Both the position numbers and the translations under genes were made by a program. A stretch of DNA of 33,098 nucleotides from positions 1 through 33,098 of the forward strand of contig NZ_BJWY01000088.1 in NCBI RefSeq assembly GCF_007990715.1, given 5' to 3'. This document shows, piece after piece, positions 24,862 to 33,098 of this stretch; position 1 is the first letter of the stretch; the number at the start of each line of letters is the position of its first letter. The stretch is from Nocardia seriolae NBRC 15557 (GTDB lineage: Bacteria; Actinomycetota; Actinomycetes; Mycobacteriales; Mycobacteriaceae). The notes below the pieces were generated by a model, which had not been told where the DNA came from, did no database searches, and was given only the letters and a program-made list of their open reading frames with translations.

Positions 24862-26422
24862 TCACCGCGTGCAGGTGGCGGCGAGCCCGGCCCCGAATAC
24901 CGTTGCGGTGCAGTGCGGCACGTGCGGCGTACGCGCCGCACGCGCCGTGCACGGCCCCACCGGGATGTGCGGCCGAACTACCCAGGTACAGACCACGCAC
25001 AAAGGTTTCCGGACCACCGAGACCCGGAATCGACCGGAAGACGGCCTGCTGGTGGAGCGCCAGGGTCCCGCCGATGCGGGTGCCGATCGCGGTCATATCG
25101 CTGGGCCGCTGCACATTTCGGCCGATCAGGGCGTCGCCGAAGCCCGGCGCGTGGGCCTCGATCACCGCGTCGATGTGCGCGGCGAGCTTGTCGGCGGAGC
25201 TGTCGTCGGTGACGCCGCGCGGCATCAGGGTGTAGGCCCACGCGGATTCGGTTCCGGCCGGTGACCGGGTCGGATCGCAGGTGGTCATCTGGCCGAGCAG
25301 CAGGAACGGCCGCGACGGCGCCGCGCCACAGGCCAATTCGGCACCCCAGCGGATCAGCCCGTGCGCGTCCGCGCCGAGATGCACGGTGCCCGCACCACGC
25401 AGTTCCGGCGAGTTCCACGGAATCTCCTGTGATACCGCGTAATTCACCTTCACCACGGCGCTGTCGGGTTCGAATCGCCGCAGATCCTCCCGCACTCGCG
25501 GCGGCACCACGTCATCGGGCAGCAGCCGCCCGTACAGCGCGGGTGCGGGGGTGTCGGCGATCACGGCGCGCCGAACGGTGAATGTCTCGTCACCGGCGGT
25601 GCGGACCGCCGTGACGCGGCCATCGCGGATCTCCAGCCGGGAAACCTCCACGCCACTTCGCAATTCGACCCCGCCCGCCCTGGCCCGGGCGACCAGGGCG
25701 TCGGTCAATCCGCTCGCGCCGCCGACCGGGCAGGGAAAGCCGCTGTCCTGCGCGAGCATGGTCAGCAGCCAGCCCGTCGCCCCGGACAGCGGAGCATTGA
25801 CCGCCAGATCGCCGTGCCCGCAATTGCCCAGCAGCAACAGCCTGGCCTGCTCGCTACGGAAGAGCTCGCGCGCCATGGTGTCGGCCGGGAGCGTCAGGAA
25901 TCGCGCCAGCCGGGTCAGCTCCGGAATCCCCATGTCGCGAACCAGTCGGATGGTGTGCCGAATCGGATGCCGACCACCGAATCCCGCTTCCAGCAATGGA
26001 TCTCGAAGCCGCCGCCACTGCGCCAGCAGTTCCAGCCAGGTCCGGGCATCGTCGCGATGATGACGGCCCAATTCGTCGACGGTGCGCTGCGGATCCGGAT
26101 ACAGGGCCACCGCGTCGTCCGGCGTACGCGCCGCGGCGAGCACGGTCGGCGCATGGGCCCACCGCAACCCGTGATCGGCCAGACCCAACCCGCGCAACAC
26201 GGGCGAGACAACGGCCATCGGATGATTCGCGCTGTACAGATCCGACCGGAAACCGTCGAACAGCTCCGCGGACCGGACCGCGCCACCGAACTCGGGCTCC
26301 TGCTCGAGAACCAGCACCTCCCACCCGGCATCGGCCAGCAGATTCGCGGCGACCAGGCCGTTGTGTCCGGCTCCTACGACGACAGCGTCGAAATGTCCTC
26401 CCACGCAATCGATCCTACGCAC
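24862..26422 (-). CDS. FAD-dependent oxidoreductase (phytoene-desaturase-like), no in-frame stop at its end
   Basis: A protein of about 520 residues with the N-terminal FAD-binding motif GAGHNGL (17-23) and the following VLEQEPEFGG acidic segment, as in carotenoid/retinol-type desaturase-like NAD(P)/FAD oxidoreductases. It ends with the typical GLYLGSSAAHPGGAVHGACGAYAAR cofactor loop near 24910. The frame then has no stop: it runs antisense through the whole lectin-PLC gene to 22931. A TGA in a neighbouring frame at 24862-24864 suggests a one-base shift near the end, so I use it as the practical 3' limit. The start is uncertain (GTG at 26422 or 26404). The substrate is unknown. Confidence 0.65.
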
Positions 26423-26504
26423 CCGGGGTCCGATCCGAACCGGGCCGCGCGGTGGACTCGATCACGGTCGGCCGACGGGGCGGTGAGCACCGCTGATGCG
26501 ATTG

Positions 26505-27479
26505 TCAGGCGACCGCGGATTGCAGGTGGCGGGCGTGGGTGGAGAGGGCGACGGCGTCGGGGCCGCTGATTCGGGCTTCGATCGCCTCGGCGAAGCGGTG
26601 GATCAGGAAGGCGCGCATGGCCGGGCGGGTCAGGCGCAGGGAGAGGTTCAGGAAGGGGTCGAGGACGGCGGGGAGGCCGAGGTTGCGGCGGGCCGGGCGC
26701 GGGAGGGTGGCCATCAGCTGGGGAGTTATCAAGGTGGACAGCAGGAGCGGGGCCAGCTCGGGGAGTTGGCCGGGGGTGAAGCCGCGCAACAGGGCCAGGG
26801 TGGGGGCGACCACGAGGTCGGGGCCGAAGGTGTCGATGACGCCGTAGCGGTGGGCGATCGCGGCGTAGTAGTCGGCCACCTCACGGCAGGTGGTGGGGAT
26901 TTCGACGGGGTCGGCGCCCATGAGGATGCCGAATTGTTTTGCCTCCAGCCAGAATTGGTCGCGCTCGGCCGGGGCCCGGCGGGCCGGGCGGTGGTGGCCC
27001 TCGTAGGCGAGGTGCTCGTAGACCAGCAGGGCCGCCTGCATGATCGTGACGTGGGCGAACAGCACCAGTTCGGGACCCTGGGCGGCGTAAGGTTCGCCGG
27101 TGCCGGGGATGGTGCCGACCATGGGGCGGTGGTAGCGGCGCAGGTGGGCGGCGGTGCGGTCGGCGGTGGGCGTGTCGCCCAGGATGATCGGGACGGGGAC
27201 GCCGACGGTGCGCTGGGCGCGGCGGACGGCCATGATCGGGCTCATGCGGCGACTCGCGCGGCCGGTGACGGCGAGCGGGTCGTGATCGACCAGCACTGCC
27301 TGCAGCGGCATGTGGGGCGGTTCCAGCAGGGCGGTCACGGGGGCCAGGAAGGGAGTGACCACGGGATGCAGCAGCACCCGCCAGACCTGGGAGCCGGCGC
27401 CGAAATAGCCGTGGTCGGCGGTGGTCGCCGGAGTGGGAGCCGGGCCGCGTCGCCAGATGCGGACGTCTTGCCTCGCCAT
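26505..27479 (-). CDS. MpaB/DUF2236-type oxygenase-like protein
   Basis: A 324-residue protein of the DUF2236 (oxygenase MpaB / latex-clearing-protein-like) family, common in mycolic-acid actinobacteria. Visible features are the start WRVLLHPVVTPFLAPVTALLEPP, then VLVDHDPLAV, a GTIPGTGEPYAAQGPELVLFAHV core and a C-terminal RLTRPAMRAFLIHRFAEA helix. Several His residues could bind the heme found in some members. GAGGTGAT lies before the ATG at 27479. It is divergent from the CurA-like reductase and shares its control region, so the two may be co-regulated. Confidence 0.75.
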   Translation of the reverse strand: MARQDVRIWRRGPAPTPATTADHGYFGAGSQVWRVLLHPVVTPFLAPVTALLEPPHMPLQAVLVDHDPLAVTGRASRRMSPIMAVRRAQRTVGVPVPIILGDTPTADRTAAHLRRYHRPMVGTIPGTGEPYAAQGPELVLFAHVTIMQAALLVYEHLAYEGHHRPARRAPAERDQFWLEAKQFGILMGADPVEIPTTCREVADYYAAIAHRYGVIDTFGPDLVVAPTLALLRGFTPGQLPELAPLLLSTLITPQLMATLPRPARRNLGLPAVLDPFLNLSLRLTRPAMRAFLIHRFAEAIEARISGPDAVALSTHARHLQSAVA

Positions 27480-27529
27480 GATCGATCACCTCGTCGTGTT
27501 CGCATATCGGCTGTGAGACAAGCGTATTT

Positions 27530-27556
27530 ACCAGTCGGTCGACAGGACCAGTCCGG
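27530..27556. promoter_or_regulatory. operator-like motifs between MpaB and CurA-like genes
   Basis: ACCAGTCGGT at 27530-27539 is the reverse complement of ACCGACTGGT and fits the ACCGACYRGT motif. A second related site (GGACCAGTCC, a near-palindrome) follows about 6 bases later. The pair lies in the divergent gap 27480-27681. Confidence 0.45.
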
Positions 27557-27681
27557 TGACTTGTTCGTTGCGCGAACGGTACGGCGGTTTTCGAATTCGA
27601 TACCTGGTGAGCGGAACCGACCTGACCCCGGTTCACAATGGCCAGAATGGAGTGGTCGCCCATCGAAAGGTCGTACCGACG

Positions 27682-28695
27682 ATGAAGTCAACCCGCATAG
27701 TCCTGGCCTCGCGCCCGATCGGCATGCCGGAGCAGGAGAATTTCCGCACCGAGACGGTCGAGCTGGAGCCGCCGAAAGCGGGCGAGGCGCTGTTGCAGAC
27801 GCTGTACCTGTCGCTGGATCCGTACATGCGTGGGCGGATGAGCGACGCACCGTCCTATGCCCCGCCGGTCGCGGTCGGGGACACCATGTGCGGCGCGACG
27901 GTGTCGCGAGTGGTGGAATCCGCCGATCCCGCCCTGCGGCCCGGCGATATCGTGCTCGGCTACGGCGGCTGGCAAACGCATTCGGTGGAGCCGGTGGCCG
28001 GGTTGCGGAAGCTGGATCCGGCGCTCGCGCCGCTCACCACCGCGCTCGGCGTGCTGGGCATGCCGGGGATGACCGCGTACTCGGGGTTGCTCACCATCGG
28101 GCAGCCGAAACCCGGGGAGACCGTGGTGGTCGCGGCCGCGACCGGACCGGTCGGTGCGACCGTGGGGCAGATCGCGAAGATCAAGGGCGCGCGGGCCGTC
28201 GGCATCGCGGGCGGGCCGCGGAAGGTGGCGCTGCTGCGGGAACGCTTCGGATTCGATGCCGCCGTCGACCATCGCGCACCCGATTTCGCCGAGCAGCTCG
28301 CCGCCGCCACCCCGGACGGGATCGACGTCTACTTCGAGAATGTCGGCGGTCCGGTCTTCGACGCGGTGCTGCCGCGGCTCAATCCGTTCGCCCGAATTCC
28401 GGTGTACGGCTTGATCGCCAACTACAACGACACCGAACTGCCGCCCGGACCGGACCGGCTGCCGCTGCTCATGTCGAACATCCTGCGCAAGAGCCTGACC
28501 GTGCGCGGGTACATCATGACCGAGTTCCTGAATCAGGCCGGGGAGTTCTATCCGGCTGCGGCGCAATGGATCGCCGAGGGCAAGCTCGCGTACCTGGAGG
28601 ACGTCGTCGACGGCTTGGACCGGACAGTCGACGCCTTCCAGGGCCGGCTCACCGGCAAGAATCTGGGCAAGCTGGTCATCAAGGTGTCGGACTGA
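27682..28695 (+). CDS. NADP-dependent oxidoreductase, CurA / zinc-free MDR type
   Basis: A 337-residue medium-chain reductase of the zinc-independent group that includes curcumin reductase CurA and leukotriene B4 dehydrogenase, which reduce alkenals and enones. LSLDPYMRGRM at about 42-52 and the glycine-rich ATGPVGATVGQIAK stretch at about 153-166 are typical, and the usual Zn-binding Cys set is absent. The ATG at 27682 is chosen by homology-like start MKSTRIVLASRP; AAAGG upstream is far (13 bases), so initiation may be weak. Its promoter is shared with the divergent MpaB-like gene. Confidence 0.85.
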   Translation: MKSTRIVLASRPIGMPEQENFRTETVELEPPKAGEALLQTLYLSLDPYMRGRMSDAPSYAPPVAVGDTMCGATVSRVVESADPALRPGDIVLGYGGWQTHSVEPVAGLRKLDPALAPLTTALGVLGMPGMTAYSGLLTIGQPKPGETVVVAAATGPVGATVGQIAKIKGARAVGIAGGPRKVALLRERFGFDAAVDHRAPDFAEQLAAATPDGIDVYFENVGGPVFDAVLPRLNPFARIPVYGLIANYNDTELPPGPDRLPLLMSNILRKSLTVRGYIMTEFLNQAGEFYPAAAQWIAEGKLAYLEDVVDGLDRTVDAFQGRLTGKNLGKLVIKVSD

Positions 28696-28743
28696 CGCCG
28701 GACCCACACGGCCGCGGCGGGTTGTCTCACGGCCGCGGCAATT

Positions 28744-29415
28744 TCATGGCGGTGGCAGCTGTTTCATGGCGGTCACGTAGGGCCGCAGCCCCAGGGTGAT
28801 GTCCACGCACACGCCCAGCAGCACGTCCCGCTCCACCGGGTCGAGCGGGTGGCGCAGCCACAGGCGGGTGCCGAGGATCGGGACGGGTAGCGGCTGCCCG
28901 GCCCGGTCCCACCAGAGGGTTTGGTTGTAGAGGTCGCCGACGATGCGCCGCACGGTCCAGCCGCCGGCCGTGCGGACCACGTCGAGGCGACCGATCTCCT
29001 CCCCCATGCGGTCCAGCACCACCAGGCGGAACAGCTCGGGGGTCCTGGCCTCGTCGGGATCGGGGACGAAGTGGAACAGCGTGCCCGCCGTGGAGCCGAC
29101 CGCGGTGGAGGTGTCGGCGCGCTGGATGGTGCCGATGGCCGTCCCGTCCCCGCGACTGAGCACGGTGGGTGCCGAGTCCTTGGACTCGACCCACACCACC
29201 GACCCGTCGGCATAGGTGATGCGATGCTTTCCGGTGCCGCCGTTCTTGAAGCCGAACAGGATGGCCGCCTTGGCGCCCATGCCGTTTCCCGCCCCCTGCA
29301 CGGCGACGGCCAATGGCTCATCGGGCCCGGCGTCGAAGGTGATCTGCAAGGCATTGCCGACCTTGTGCACGACCCGGCCCTCGATCATCGTCGAGCCGTC
29401 CTGCGGCGCTGACAT
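28744..29415 (-). CDS. protein of unknown function
   Basis: A protein of about 223 residues, soluble and without signal peptide. It alternates short beta-rich segments (GRVVHKVGNALQITF, HRITYADGSVVWVESK, LFRLVVLDRMGEEIGRLDVV) with turns and ends in a helix with conserved-looking LRPYVTAMKQL. The beta-strand pattern could fit a tubby/scramblase-like barrel, but I cannot support that firmly. The start is uncertain (29415 chosen over 29439); no good ribosome-binding site is visible. The gap to the CurA-like gene holds repeated short segments (TTTCATGGCGGT twice), which partly overlap the end of this gene. Confidence 0.55.
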   Translation of the reverse strand: MSAPQDGSTMIEGRVVHKVGNALQITFDAGPDEPLAVAVQGAGNGMGAKAAILFGFKNGGTGKHRITYADGSVVWVESKDSAPTVLSRGDGTAIGTIQRADTSTAVGSTAGTLFHFVPDPDEARTPELFRLVVLDRMGEEIGRLDVVRTAGGWTVRRIVGDLYNQTLWWDRAGQPLPVPILGTRLWLRHPLDPVERDVLLGVCVDITLGLRPYVTAMKQLPPP

Positions 29416-29485
29416 CGTTCGATGGTAGGCCCGGAGCATCGCGCCCAGAGGGGGTTTCGGACCGCCACGCCGGACGCGGCGCGCC

Positions 29486-30139
29486 CTAGCTCGGGAAGCC
29501 GACCTTGGCGAGCGCGGTGGTCCAATCGGTGACGATGGCCACCTGGGCGTCGACGAGGGCGACCTTGCCGTTGCAGATCAGGGCGTGCATCTTGGACTCG
29601 ACGCCGTCCTTGGGATTGTTGGGTCCGGCTCCGGCCGCGTGCCCGGGTGAGGGCGGCTCGACCCAGATATTGCGCGCATCGTTCGGGTCGCCACCGAGTT
29701 CCAGCGAGATGAGGTGATCGTACTCGGCGTCGCGGGGGTCGCCGGTGTAGCCGTAGGACTTGATATTGGCGGTCTTCTCCGGGTTGGTGATCGACGTGTT
29801 GGGCCGAATCGAGGCCGTGTAACCCGACTTACAGATGGTGTCGGCCAGATTCGCCGCCGTCACTTTGGGATTCGTCGCGCCGGGCGTGCAGACGGGGTCG
29901 GGCAGCGGCTGCTTGTCGGCGGTGTAGCGGTAGTGGCAGCTGCCGGGTGCGGGCTGGGCCGCCACCGTGTAGGTACCCTGGGGGCCCGGGCCGACCGGGA
30001 TGGCGCCTTCCTGCTCCTTGGGGGCGGGCTGCGGAACCGCCTGTGCCGGGGCATTGGCCGGATGAGTCGCCTCCTTGGCGCAACCGGCGATCGAACCCAC
30101 GACCAACAGGGCAATCGCAAGCCCTTTGTGCGCCTTCAT
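29486..30139 (-). CDS. lipoprotein with HNH-nuclease-like domain
   Basis: A 217-residue lipoprotein with the lipobox SIAGC (C20) and a Pro-rich linker, then a domain with paired Cys (C68, C84, C103, C189). The segment AEYDHLISLELGGDPNDARNIW (D141, H142, N157) is the HNH-like signature shared with a family of secreted actinobacterial proteins annotated as HNH endonuclease-like. A metal-dependent nuclease anchored on the outer face of the membrane is therefore plausible, but activity has not been shown for this group. GGGGAAGTT immediately before the ATG at 30139 sets the start. It is divergent from the DoxX-like gene, and the TetR-type motif lies between them. Confidence 0.7.
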   Translation of the reverse strand: MKAHKGLAIALLVVGSIAGCAKEATHPANAPAQAVPQPAPKEQEGAIPVGPGPQGTYTVAAQPAPGSCHYRYTADKQPLPDPVCTPGATNPKVTAANLADTICKSGYTASIRPNTSITNPEKTANIKSYGYTGDPRDAEYDHLISLELGGDPNDARNIWVEPPSPGHAAGAGPNNPKDGVESKMHALICNGKVALVDAQVAIVTDWTTALAKVGFPS

Positions 30140-30240
30140 AACTTCCCCTGCTCGAGCCGGACAGCCGCCTAATTGTGCGTTACCACTTGGCGATCGGCCA
30201 CTCGCGACACGGACACACCGGGAGGAAACGCGGAAGTCGC

Positions 30241-30270
30241 TGACCAGCCGGTCAATACATACCGACCAGT
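30241..30270. promoter_or_regulatory. operator-like palindrome and ACCGACCAGT copy
   Basis: TGACCAGCCGGTCA (30241-30254) has perfect 5-base arms and is followed by ACCGACCAGT (30261-30270), identical to the copy at 22809. It ends 12 bases before the DoxX-like start, a repressing position. Confidence 0.5.
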
Positions 30271-30282
30271 TATGCTGCACCG

Positions 30283-30705
30283 ATGACAGCAGACCTGTCG
30301 CCTTCCGCCGCAATCCAACCGGTCGGCACCAAGAGCATCCGGACACGTGCCCTCCTGCTCGCCGCCCTCCTGCTCGGCGCGGGCACCATGCATTTCGTCC
30401 AGCCCAAGTTCTTCGATTCCCTCATCCCGCCCCAGCTCCCCGGCGAACCCCGCACCTACACCCAGGTCTCGGGCGTCGCCGAACTGGCCTCCGGCTCCCT
30501 GCTCCTCCTCCCCCGCACCCGCCCCCTGGGCGCCCGCCTCGCCGCCCTCATCTTCATCGCCGTCTTCCCCGGCAACCTCCAGATGGCCGCCGACTGGCTC
30601 CGCAGCGACCGCCCCACCCCCTTGAAAATCGCTGCCCTACTCCGCCTCCCACTCCAGATCCCCCTGGTGACCACCGCCCGCAAGGTCTACCGCGGCTCCC
30701 ATTGA
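30283..30705 (+). CDS. DoxX-like membrane protein
   Basis: A 140-residue protein with about four hydrophobic segments; the first (TRALLLAALLLGAGTMHFVQPKFF) carries the MHF...P..F motif usual in DoxX/DUF4267-like proteins, and ...GVAELASGSLLLLP follows. Such proteins associate with redox or quinone-linked membrane complexes, but the function is not known. No clear ribosome-binding site precedes the ATG, so it may be leaderless with the TSS near the operator. The stop lies 26 bases from the convergent LysR gene. Confidence 0.75.
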   Translation: MTADLSPSAAIQPVGTKSIRTRALLLAALLLGAGTMHFVQPKFFDSLIPPQLPGEPRTYTQVSGVAELASGSLLLLPRTRPLGARLAALIFIAVFPGNLQMAADWLRSDRPTPLKIAALLRLPLQIPLVTTARKVYRGSH

Positions 30706-30731
30706 TCGACGGCCTGGCACCGCCGACCCGG

Positions 30732-31631
30732 TCACTCCAGTGCCGCGGCCACGATGGCGGGCACCGGAACTCCGCGGCGGGCCACCTCGGCGACGAAGCG
30801 GCTCACCAGGACGTCGCCGGGAATTCCGATCAGGCACACCAGGTCCCGTTCGACGCCGGGGCGCAGCCGCCGTATCGCCGCCGAGCCGCCGCCCAGGGCC
30901 GTGGTCGGCACCAGGGCGATGCCGACGCCCGCCGCGGCCAGGCGGGCGGCGGTGACCGCCTGCCGGGTGCGGACGCTCGCGGTGAGCGACACGCCTTGCC
31001 GCGCAGCCTCGGCATCCAGCCATCCGGCCAGTCCGTTGTCGGGGTGGTAGTGCACCAGTGGTTCATCGCGTAACTGCTCGAAGCCGACTCGCTTGCGTTC
31101 GGCCAGTGGGTGACCCGGCGGAAGTACCGCCACGATTTCCTCCACGCCGATCACTTCCGCGCCGCCTGTCCAGCGTGTCGGGCGTGGGCCGATGGCCACG
31201 TCGGCGGCTCCCGATTCCACCAGGCGGGCCAGTTCGTCGGCGCTGGATGCCTCGGTCAATCCCAAGCCTACGAGGGGATTCCGGCGCAGCCAGGTCCGTA
31301 GCACCGGCGCGAGCAGGCCCGCGGTCATGCTCTCCGCACAGGCCACGCGCAGATGTCCGGCGGCACCGCGCGCGGTGGCGCGCCCGGTGCTGACCACCCG
31401 CTGTGCCGCCTCCAGCGCGGCCCGGGCGTCGGCGGCCACCGCCCGGCCCACCACGGTCGCCCGCACACCGCGCGGCAGGCGTTCCAGTACCGGCGCACCG
31501 ATCTCGCGTTCCAGGGCGGCCAGCTGATGCGAGAGTGCGGGCTGCGACATGTGCAGGGCCGCCGCCGCTTCGGTGATCGAACCGGCGTCGAGCACGGCGA
31601 CCAGGCATTCGAGGGCGCGCAGGGTTGGCAT
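30732..31631 (-). CDS. LysR-family transcription regulator
   Basis: A 299-residue LTTR. The N-terminal winged helix reads LVAVLDAGSITEAAAALHMSQPALSHQLAALEREIG, followed by a linker helix and the periplasmic-binding-like effector domain from about residue 90. It is divergent from the SDR at 31712 with an 80-base gap, the classical arrangement in which an LTTR activates its neighbour. The effector is unknown. Confidence 0.9.
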   Translation of the reverse strand: MPTLRALECLVAVLDAGSITEAAAALHMSQPALSHQLAALEREIGAPVLERLPRGVRATVVGRAVAADARAALEAAQRVVSTGRATARGAAGHLRVACAESMTAGLLAPVLRTWLRRNPLVGLGLTEASSADELARLVESGAADVAIGPRPTRWTGGAEVIGVEEIVAVLPPGHPLAERKRVGFEQLRDEPLVHYHPDNGLAGWLDAEAARQGVSLTASVRTRQAVTAARLAAAGVGIALVPTTALGGGSAAIRRLRPGVERDLVCLIGIPGDVLVSRFVAEVARRGVPVPAIVAAALE

Positions 31632-31711
31632 TCGGAAATTCTATGGGAAGCGTCGAAAACATTCAGATCACGACGGGATGATCACGGGGGCGCACGGCGC
31701 TCATCCCTGAC

Positions 31712-32401
31712 ATGACGACATTGCAGAGCAACACGACATCGAACGACGTGACCTTGCAGAACAAGACGATGGTGATCATCGGCGGAGGGTCCGGGATCGC
31801 CGGACAGCTGGCCGAGGATGCGAAAGCGGCAGGGGCACAAGTGATCCTGGTCGGCCGCCCCGAGGTCGATCTCGGCGACGAGGTCACCATCGCGGCGCTG
31901 GCCGATCGCGTCGGCGAACTCGACTATCTGGTCACGCTGGCCTCCGATCCCGCCAACGGCCCGGTCACGAGTCTGGACCGCGACGCCGTGCACGCGGCTT
32001 TCGACGCCAAGGTGATCGGCCCGCTCCTGCTTGCCAAGCACTTCGCGGCCCGCTTCCGCCCGGGCGGTGCGATGCTGTTGTTCTCCGGCGTGGTCGCCTG
32101 GCGGCCCACTCCCGGGCGCGCGGTCATGGCCGCCGCCAATGCCGCCGCGGCCACGCTCGCCGCCGCGCTCGCGGTGGAACTGGGCCCGGTGCGCGTCAAC
32201 GCGATCTCACCCGGCATCGTGGATTCGGGTGCTTGGGACGGGCCCGCCAAAGCGGACCTCTTCGCGAAGGCGGCCGCCGCGAATCCGGCCCGCCGCGTGG
32301 GCACTCCGTCGGACATCTCCGCGGCCGCCCTGCTGACCCTGACCAACCCGTTCCTGACCGGCGCAACCCTGCACGTCGACGGCGGGGGCCGCTGGGCCTA
32401 G
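31712..32401 (+). CDS. SDR-family oxidoreductase without YxxxK
   Basis: A 229-residue SDR. GGGSGIAG at 24-31 binds the cofactor and Ser125 is present (LLFSGVVAW), but the expected Tyr and Lys are replaced: the region reads RPTPGRAVMAAANAA. This is a known SDR subfamily in which the motif is lost, so it may use other residues. It is probably controlled by the divergent LysR protein. It lies 20 bases from the convergent gene at 32422. Confidence 0.85.
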   Translation: MTTLQSNTTSNDVTLQNKTMVIIGGGSGIAGQLAEDAKAAGAQVILVGRPEVDLGDEVTIAALADRVGELDYLVTLASDPANGPVTSLDRDAVHAAFDAKVIGPLLLAKHFAARFRPGGAMLLFSGVVAWRPTPGRAVMAAANAAAATLAAALAVELGPVRVNAISPGIVDSGAWDGPAKADLFAKAAAANPARRVGTPSDISAAALLTLTNPFLTGATLHVDGGGRWA

Positions 32402-32421
32402 GCGGTCGGGCGGCGGGGTTC

Positions 32422-32988
32422 TCAGCTCAGGATGAAGCTGAGTTGCTGGACGAAGCCGCCGCCCTGGCGCATCCAGGAGTAGCCGAACCAGACGCCGGGG
32501 GTGACCTCGCGGATCTCGTCGTAGAGCTGCGGGGTCGGGGAGGGCGCGTAGTCGAGGACCCAGGCCGGGCGGCCGTCGACGACCGAGGAGCCGGGGAAGA
32601 CGTTCGCGGGCCAGGCCTCGATTCCGGCGGCGGTGAGGCGGTTCAGCAGGTAGCCGCCGCCGGGGCCGGTGTAGAAGTCCTTGCCGATCCAGACGAGCGG
32701 GGTCCAGGACTGCATCTCGCGCGGGGAGGCGACCCAGCCGTCCTTGGCGCCGATCGGGACGTTGCCGCGCGGGGCGTCGCGGTAGATGGCGTCCTGCTGA
32801 GCCGGGCCGCATCGCAAGCGCAGCGAGTCCACGGTTGCCGATGTGTTGTCGGAGAACAGAACACAACCGTTGCCGTAGTCCGCATCGGCGTGGGCGAGGA
32901 CCGGGACGAGAAGCACCAGCACCCCGAAACCGAGGGGCGCGAAACCTTTTACGAGGACATTTCGGAAGATCTCACGGCTTGTAACCAT
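32422..32988 (-). CDS. small exported protein of unknown function
   Basis: A 188-residue protein with a Sec signal peptide (about residues 15-36, cleavage after AHA), then a domain with two Cys (C42 and C60 approximately). A conserved-looking core, IGKDFYTGPGGGYLLNRL and then WVLDYAPSPTPQLYDEIRE, follows, with many aromatic residues. I do not recognise the family. GGGAGA lies before the ATG at 32988; the longer frame to 33021 is not used. The final 110 bases of the window hold no gene. Confidence 0.7.
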   Translation of the reverse strand: MVTSREIFRNVLVKGFAPLGFGVLVLLVPVLAHADADYGNGCVLFSDNTSATVDSLRLRCGPAQQDAIYRDAPRGNVPIGAKDGWVASPREMQSWTPLVWIGKDFYTGPGGGYLLNRLTAAGIEAWPANVFPGSSVVDGRPAWVLDYAPSPTPQLYDEIREVTPGVWFGYSWMRQGGGFVQQLSFILS

Positions 32989-33098
32989 CACTGTCTCCCA
33001 CCGGGATGAATCCCGACCCACCAGTGATCCTAGTTCGCGACAAAATAGCTGATCCGAACCGATTCCGAACCGAGACCAGATCGATCCGCAGTTAATAC

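Noticed and set aside
27510..27520. TGTGAGACAAG near the MpaB promoter resembling the 6-16 kb element
   Set aside because: The half-site spacing is 2 bases too short and the left arm does not match, so it does not fit the consensus.
28710..28785. Repeated TTTCATGGCGGT and CGGCCGCGGC segments after the CurA-like gene
   Set aside because: They are short, partly inside the 3' end of the next gene, and no wider array or element is seen.

Overview
The window is high-GC actinobacterial DNA, most likely from a mycolic-acid producer such as Nocardia or a relative. I infer this from the gene content: a DesA-type acyl-ACP desaturase, a KasA/KasB-type ketoacyl synthase, a lipobox L,D-transpeptidase with Ig-like domains, a DUF1023 hydrolase next to an ESX/WXG100-like protein, an MpaB/DUF2236 protein and mycobacterial-style SDRs. 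Coding density is high, starts are often GTG, and no RNA genes, CRISPR arrays, IS elements or phage genes were found.

Layout. Positions 0.1-6.2 kb hold mixed cell-envelope genes: DUF1023 hydrolase plus small ESX-like protein, acyl-ACP desaturase, a flippase/LPG-synthase-type membrane protein, a small secreted protein, YggT and DinB. Positions 6.2-16.5 kb form the most striking block: three ABC1/UbiB-type atypical kinases, three SDRs (two lacking the catalytic Lys), an SRPBCC protein with a membrane anchor, a KasA-like synthase, a 38-residue membrane microprotein and a FadR-like GntR regulator. Five copies of one 11-bp palindromic element (TGTCYSAGACA; one copy has a mismatched first base) occur in this block. 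All lie in promoter gaps and I found none elsewhere, so the block looks like one regulon, probably controlled by the GntR protein. I infer a role in modifying or trafficking long-chain envelope lipids; that role is not proven by the sequence.

Positions 16.5-18.4 kb carry a DJ-1/PfpI protein and a TDT (TehA/Mae1) transporter. Positions 18.5-21.4 kb carry an ECF sigma factor coupled to a membrane-anchored Rieske protein, then a cupredoxin lipoprotein and a Tat-type metallophosphoesterase. The last two are each broken by a single lesion (a 1-base frameshift and an in-frame TAG). An L,D-transpeptidase follows.

Positions 22.8-30.7 kb carry a fusion of two mannose-binding-type lectin domains with a PI-PLC domain, an FAD oxidoreductase that runs without a stop into the antisense of that fusion, an MpaB-type oxygenase, a CurA-like reductase, a protein of unknown function, an HNH-like lipoprotein and a DoxX-like protein. 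A second repeated motif (ACCGACYRGT) marks three promoter regions here and suggests a TetR-type regulon whose regulator is outside the window. The window ends with a LysR/SDR divergent pair and a small exported protein.
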